From UBA6244 sp041582875 (GTDB lineage Bacteria > Bacteroidota > Bacteroidia > Bacteroidales > F082): a stretch of 9,919 nt of DNA. The stretch is from contig JBFHGX010000144.1 of NCBI GenBank assembly GCA_041582875.1, positions 1-9,919 on the forward strand. The letters are read 5' to 3'. Within the stretch, counting starts at the first letter, position 1; each line of letters starts with the position of its first letter. The notes below the pieces were generated by a model. It was not told where the DNA came from, did not search any database, and saw only the letters and a program-made list of their open reading frames with translations. Made by a program: the position numbers and the translations under genes. Below, piece by piece: positions 6,831 through 9,919 of the stretch.

Positions 6831-6847
6831 CTGTATTCTTTACCCGA

Positions 6848-7051
6848 GTTGGAAAAACCAACGAAAATATCCTGGCCATATTGATACAATAAGACCAAGG
6901 GAGTAACTAGCCCTCAAACTCCGCTCGTAAGTATTTGCAACACGTACGCCAGTCCCCAACTTTCGCAATACCCTTTCTGTATTTTCCGGAACTACCGAAA
7001 GCCAGCGAGTCTGACTCGTCCTGATTATTAGTCTAAAGTCTGCCAACAGAC
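6848..7051. other. Run of five small hairpins upstream of the Bax-type gene
   Basis: The stems are GTTGG/CCAAC (6848-6862), GGAGT/ACTCC (6900-6922), TTTCCGG/CCGAAA with a bulge (6983-7000), CGAGT/ACTCG (7006-7018) and GTCTG/CAGAC (7038-7051). The stretch is less AT-rich than its surroundings. The minus-strand frame across it has no protein-like features. It may be a structured leader or small RNA, or simply intergenic DNA with short chance stems. The strand cannot be decided. Confidence 0.35.
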
Positions 7052-7104
7052 CTGATGCCACATACCCCTGCAATGACTAAGAACAAAAAAATGCTTATGT
7101 TTGA

Positions 7105-8814
7105 ATGAATATTGTCTTTCATTCATACCAAATAGTCATCAAATTATTAAAAAAAATACTGCCCTTTAAGAATACGCTATTTCTTGTTTCTATCCTGTTG
7201 CTAATGACGGCATGCGACACCCAGCCTGTACAAACAGTTCCTAAAAAGATTCATGAAGTGAATGATATTCATGACATTGATTCATTGGTAATCCCTTACG
7301 ATTATACCAGTGTTGTCTCGTTAGCTGACCTTCCTGTTGATGAAAAAAAACAAAAATTTGTAGACATGATTTTGCCTGCTATTCTAACAGCAAGGGCAGA
7401 ACTGAAGCACACACAAAATGAAGTCAGGGCATTGATTTCAAAGGATACTTCTAAGCTTTCCGGACACGATAAACGTTTTCTTAAAAAATTACTTACTAAA
7501 TATAAGTCTGACGATTTTGATGAGTTATTGAGTAAATTAAACACGCATCCAAACAGCATTGTTTTGGCTCAATCGGCTGTAGAAAGTGGATGGGGAACTT
7601 CACGCTTTTTTTTGGAGGCCAATAATGTTTTTGGTATGTGGTCATTTAATAAAAATGATGACCGCATTGTGGCCAACAGCGACCGCGATGGTAAATATAC
7701 TTACTTGAAAAAGTATCCAAGTTTATCGAAATCCATCGAGGATTATTTCCTTACCATCAGCAACGGACCCTATAGTGATTTCAGACATCAGCGAAAGGAA
7801 GTGAATAACCCTTATGTACTGGTAAATAATCTTGAGAATTACAGTGAACTGCGCGGATATTATGTGAAAAAGCTCCAGCTGATAATCAAAATGAATGAGT
7901 TTACCCAATACGACAATTACCAGATTGACCCCAACTATTTGAACAGAGACAGCCTGTCCTTAGAAATTGTAACAGAGAAATTTGAATTTGAGTTTGAGCA
8001 ATTAGAAGAAGAGGTGATGGACTCCGTGATGCAAGATATTGTGCATGAGGACAGCCTGTTTGATGAAACGCAAGAAATTGAACAATCAAAGCCTTCGGAT
8101 ACGAAAACAACCCAAGGACTGAATGATACCAAACGCGATCCTGTCGTAAGTGACTTGCCTGATTTTGGCCGGATTAAAAATGTGAATAAAAAGAAAAGAC
8201 AGTTTTTTGCCTATATGAAGAAACCTATAGATGCTGAAAATGAGCGCTTGCTTGTTGAAAGGAAATTCGTTGTTGACATGCAGACAAAATTTAACAACAA
8301 CATTGAATTTACAGAAGATGAAACAGTCAAGCTTCAGGAAATGGTGGTGCGCTACCGTGTGAATTATACTCATCTCAACAAAGCAAAATGCTACAACGAC
8401 CTGTTGTTACATGTAGATATTATTCCTACCGAACTGGCATTGGTACAGGCAGCTCTTGAGTCGGCATGGGGCACGTCCTATTTTGCAAGAAAAGCAAATA
8501 ACATCTTTGGCCAATGGTGTTTTACGCCCGGTTGTGGTATTGTTCCCAAAAGACGTCCCAAAGGTGAAACGCATGAAGTTGCTGTATTTGATAGTGTAAG
8601 CTTATCCGTGCGTTTTTATATGCAGTTTCTCAATTCACATCCCCTGTTTAGTAAACTCAGAAAAGCAAGGTCGAAGAACCGCAGGAATAATGAAGCACCA
8701 GATCCCATAAGTATGGCGGGTGGCCTCGGAGCCTATTCTGCCAGGGGCAATGACTATATTAGTGAACTCCGAAGCATGATTGTTACCAATAAACCCTACA
8801 TGGGATTGGAATAA
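7105..8814 (+). CDS. Lipoprotein with two Bax-type glucosaminidase units
   Basis: This 569-residue protein has a lipoprotein signal ending LLLMTAC (Cys37), so it is membrane-anchored in the envelope. It contains two complete Bax-like units (glucosaminidase family, peptidoglycan hydrolysis). Unit 1 is about 80-270, with helical part KKQKFVDMILPAI and catalytic region LAQSAVESGWGTSRF (Glu160), NNVFGMWSF. Unit 2 is about 360-569, with KKRQFFAYMKKPI, VQAALESAWGTSYF (Glu452), NNIFGQWCF.PGCG, HEVAVF, SVRFYMQFLN and GLGAYSARG.DYI.EL, close to Escherichia coli Bax. Both keep the proposed catalytic Glu. An acidic linker (about 285-345) joins them. Unit 2 has a Cys pair (472, 477) that unit 1 lacks. 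ATG 7105 follows an in-frame TGA directly, so no longer start exists; the 23-residue n-region is long. A TATGTTTG at 7096-7103 overlaps the start too closely to be its promoter. Confidence 0.94.
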   Translation: MNIVFHSYQIVIKLLKKILPFKNTLFLVSILLLMTACDTQPVQTVPKKIHEVNDIHDIDSLVIPYDYTSVVSLADLPVDEKKQKFVDMILPAILTARAELKHTQNEVRALISKDTSKLSGHDKRFLKKLLTKYKSDDFDELLSKLNTHPNSIVLAQSAVESGWGTSRFFLEANNVFGMWSFNKNDDRIVANSDRDGKYTYLKKYPSLSKSIEDYFLTISNGPYSDFRHQRKEVNNPYVLVNNLENYSELRGYYVKKLQLIIKMNEFTQYDNYQIDPNYLNRDSLSLEIVTEKFEFEFEQLEEEVMDSVMQDIVHEDSLFDETQEIEQSKPSDTKTTQGLNDTKRDPVVSDLPDFGRIKNVNKKKRQFFAYMKKPIDAENERLLVERKFVVDMQTKFNNNIEFTEDETVKLQEMVVRYRVNYTHLNKAKCYNDLLLHVDIIPTELALVQAALESAWGTSYFARKANNIFGQWCFTPGCGIVPKRRPKGETHEVAVFDSVSLSVRFYMQFLNSHPLFSKLRKARSKNRRNNEAPDPISMAGGLGAYSARGNDYISELRSMIVTNKPYMGLE

Positions 8815-8845
8815 GTCTCCTGCTTCAAGTCATATTATGCAGTCT

Positions 8846-8995
8846 TTAATACCAAAACCAATGAGCCTTTGATTTTTGTTCCACCTTTTCCCTGATGTCG
8901 TGCTCCGGAGCGTGTTTAGCAATAGTGCATCCGGTAGCAAAAATCCCCTTGCCAGACCAAGATAACAATTGGTGTAATTCAGCTAGTTGAACCAT
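8846..8995 (-). CDS. Possible 49-residue ORF or gene remnant
   Basis: ATG at 8993-8995 and TAA at 8846-8848 enclose 49 residues (MVQLAELHQLLSWSGKG .. AKHAPEHDIREKVEQKSK .. WFWY). The composition is protein-like, with mixed charged and hydrophobic residues and few low-complexity runs. It starts 27 bp after the stop of the 132-residue gene, on the same strand and in the same frame, so it could be co-transcribed. I do not recognise the family. It may be a small protein, the degraded end of a larger gene (for example a transposase), or chance. It converges on the Bax-type gene with 31 bp between the stop codons. Confidence 0.35.
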   Translation of the reverse strand: MVQLAELHQLLSWSGKGIFATGCTIAKHAPEHDIREKVEQKSKAHWFWY

Positions 8996-9022
8996 CTCTG
9001 TATTAAGACAAAAATTAGGCAC

Positions 9023-9421
9023 TTATTGAATTAACCAGGAAATGGCGGCATTTTCGTCGTCAAATAGTTCAATGTCGTATCCGTTTTTTTTTGTAAACTT
9101 TACAGAAAAGGAATTTGCATTAAACGATTCAGTTAGTGTGTCAATAAATGCTATTTTGATATGTTTTTTGACCCCAAATTGTTCTAACGACCTGGATACA
9201 TCATAAGAAGACATCCGAGATATTGACCCTGTCAATTTTGAAATAATCAATAGCTTCTTTGTTTCATTATCATCACAATATTGGGCAATTTTAAACCAGG
9301 CCATAGCTCCGTCTATGTCCTGTTGAGATTTTCTTTCGCCATTTACAATAACTTTCGTAAAGGAGCTTTCCTCGGTAAAATAAACCTCATACATACCCAA
9401 TTCATTTTGATTAACAAACAT
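9023..9421 (-). CDS. Hypothetical protein, possibly SpoIIAA/STAS-like
   Basis: This is a 132-residue protein without signal peptide or membrane segment, so probably cytoplasmic. The pattern is an N-terminal beta-rich part (MYEVYFTEESSFTKVIVNG), a helix (DIDGAMAWFKIAQYC), a strand (KKLLIISKLTG), a helix (YDVSRSLEQFG), a strand (HIKIAFID) and a closing .VKFTKKNGYDIELFDDENAAISWL. Alternating beta/alpha with a terminal FDDE.AA..WL is typical of small SpoIIAA/STAS-like proteins common in Bacteroidota. No diagnostic residue proves this, and a function is not assigned. It lies downstream of the tRNA-Pro terminator on the same strand and is more AT-rich than the Bax-type gene. A hairpin AATTCT/AGAATT (9446-9461) lies in its leader region. 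Confidence 0.75.
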   Translation of the reverse strand: MFVNQNELGMYEVYFTEESSFTKVIVNGERKSQQDIDGAMAWFKIAQYCDDNETKKLLIISKLTGSISRMSSYDVSRSLEQFGVKKHIKIAFIDTLTESFNANSFSVKFTKKNGYDIELFDDENAAISWLIQ

Positions 9422-9484
9422 AGCAAAAAACAGGTCAGAAAAACTAATTCTTTGGAGAATTTTTCTATCAATTCATTGAAAATG

Positions 9485-9520
9485 ATAAAACAAAAAAAGA
9501 GCCTGAAATCAGACTCTTTT
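9485..9520 (-). terminator. Intrinsic terminator of the tRNA-Pro gene
   Basis: On the minus strand, 11-bp arms (9520-9510 and 9505-9495, one mismatch) flank a 4-nt loop and run into a T-rich tail (TTTGTTTT). It begins 12 bp after the tRNA 3' end. This is the clearest intrinsic terminator in the window and it separates the tRNA from the hypothetical gene. Confidence 0.85.
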
Positions 9521-9532
9521 CCTTTACTTTTG

Positions 9533-9606
9533 TCGGAGTGGCCCGACTCGAACGGGCGACCACTTGCACCCCATGCAAGCATGCTAGCCAACTGCACCAC
9601 ACCCCG
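9533..9606 (-). tRNA. tRNA-Pro, anticodon GGG
   Basis: The minus strand folds into a full 74-nt cloverleaf. The acceptor is CGGGGTG/CACTCCG (one G-T pair), with the C1-G72 pair usual for bacterial tRNA-Pro. The D arm is GTGC/GCAT around AGTTGGCTA. The anticodon arm CTTGC/GCAAG has loop ATGGGGT, giving anticodon GGG. The variable loop has 5 nt, the T arm is GCCCG/CGGGC with TTCGAGT, and the discriminator is A. CCA is not encoded (CAA follows), as often in Bacteroidota. Confidence 0.95.
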
Positions 9607-9650
9607 ATTCCTAAAAACAATCCCCAAAAGGCGATTTTTAATTAAGGCTG

Positions 9651-9658
9651 CAAAAATA
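9651..9658 (-). promoter_or_regulatory. Candidate -7 promoter box of tRNA-Pro
   Basis: The minus strand reads TATTTTTG, an exact TAnnTTTG match, 44 bp before the mature tRNA 5' end. That leaves a precursor leader of about 38 nt. No clear -33 TTG is seen at the usual spacing. Confidence 0.5.
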
Positions 9659-9810
9659 ATCTTTTTTTTAATTGTAAGACACCCTAATCACATAAATCTA
9701 TTTCAAAAATGGCTTTAAACGCAGATTGATCGGGGAATAGCTTTTTCCGGATTTCATCGCGACAAAATGACATTAAACATTACTGAGGATTAAATCAGCC
9801 CCTTTGGCAC

Positions 9811-9818
9811 TATCTTTG
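9811..9818 (+). promoter_or_regulatory. Candidate -7 promoter box of trxB
   Basis: TATCTTTG matches TAnnTTTG exactly and lies 51 bp before the trxB start codon, giving a leader of about 45 nt. The region around -33 shows TTA rather than TTG. Confidence 0.5.
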
Positions 9819-9869
9819 ACAAAAAATGAACTACTTTTATCGAAAACTAAGTATAAAATTATTGATATA

Positions 9870-9919
9870 ATGGAAACAGTTAAATGTTTGATTATTGGCT
9901 CTGGTCCTGCCGGATATAC
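9870..9919 (+). CDS. trxB: Thioredoxin-disulfide reductase, N-terminus only
   Basis: Sixteen codons plus two bases are present before the window ends: METVKCLIIGSGPAGY. The beta strand followed by GSGPAGY is the FAD dinucleotide-binding GxGxxG motif, and the whole start closely resembles Bacteroidota thioredoxin reductases (family knowledge). The enzyme uses NADPH and FAD to reduce thioredoxin in the cytoplasm. Another small flavoprotein disulfide reductase remains possible because the CxxC active site is beyond the edge. Confidence 0.75.
   Translation, partial: METVKCLIIGSGPAGY

Noticed and set aside
4831..6832. Both repeat R copies can be read on the minus strand as a peptide end WVKxxHPR before a stop
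   Set aside because: Identity between the copies continues, even more strongly, past the stop codons, so the conservation is not that of a protein end.
6579..7073. Minus-strand open frames at 6579-6806 and 6840-7073
   Set aside because: The first overlaps the end of the propeller gene and repeat R. The second crosses the hairpin run. Neither shows domain-like composition.
7302..8373. Minus-strand open frames inside 7302-8373
   Set aside because: Antisense to the Bax-type gene, whose domains and catalytic motifs are clear.
9446..9464. AATTCT/AGAATT hairpin followed by TTT on the plus strand
   Set aside because: No plus-strand gene ends nearby that would need a terminator, and the stem is only 6 A/T-rich pairs.
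9281..9718. Open frames 9281-9718 (plus) and 9343-9627 (minus)
   Set aside because: Both run through the tRNA-Pro gene and its terminator, and overlap the 132-residue gene; they are not protein-like.

Overview
The window looks like chromosome of a free-living member of the Bacteroidota, probably of the Flavobacteriia/Cytophagia type. Several signs point there. Two exported proteins carry, or begin, a Por-secretion (T9SS) C-terminal sorting domain of the YPNP type. Lipoproteins have Bacteroidota-style signal peptides, one with an acidic surface-export motif. Start codons are preceded by AT-rich leaders without a Shine-Dalgarno sequence, and matches to the Bacteroidota -7 promoter box TAnnTTTG precede a regulator, a tRNA and the last gene.

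Left part (1-4782): a divergent locus. On the minus strand a three-domain FAS1 (fasciclin) lipoprotein gene (2335-3696) is followed by a large secreted protein of six DUF4397 modules in three tandem pairs (1-2220, cut by the window edge just inside its sorting domain). This second gene stays open to the window edge. On the plus strand, back to back with the FAS1 gene, lies a MerR-family regulator with a CarH/LitR-like cobalamin-binding part (3884-4765). The 187-bp gap between them holds candidate promoters for both directions and an 8-bp palindrome. The simplest reading is a B12- and possibly light-sensing repressor controlling itself and a pair of surface proteins. No carotenoid or photolyase genes are visible. 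A 15/16-bp inverted repeat brackets the FAS1 gene.

Middle part (4783-7104): an AT-rich secreted protein with seven propeller-type repeats and a complete T9SS sorting domain (5209-6639) sits alone between two gene-poor stretches. Each stretch carries one copy of a 73-bp repeat (84% identical, same orientation). The left stretch also has two inverted repeats, one shaped roughly like an integron attC site. The right stretch has a run of five small hairpins. This looks like a cassette-like or laterally acquired block; no integrase or transposase is in the window.

Right part (7105-9919): a 569-residue lipoprotein containing two complete Bax-type glucosaminidase units (7105-8814) converges on a possible 49-residue ORF (8846-8995) and a 132-residue hypothetical protein (9023-9421), both on the minus strand. 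Upstream of these, also on the minus strand, is a tRNA-Pro(GGG) with a strong terminator. The window ends in the first 16 codons of a thioredoxin reductase gene (trxB) on the plus strand.
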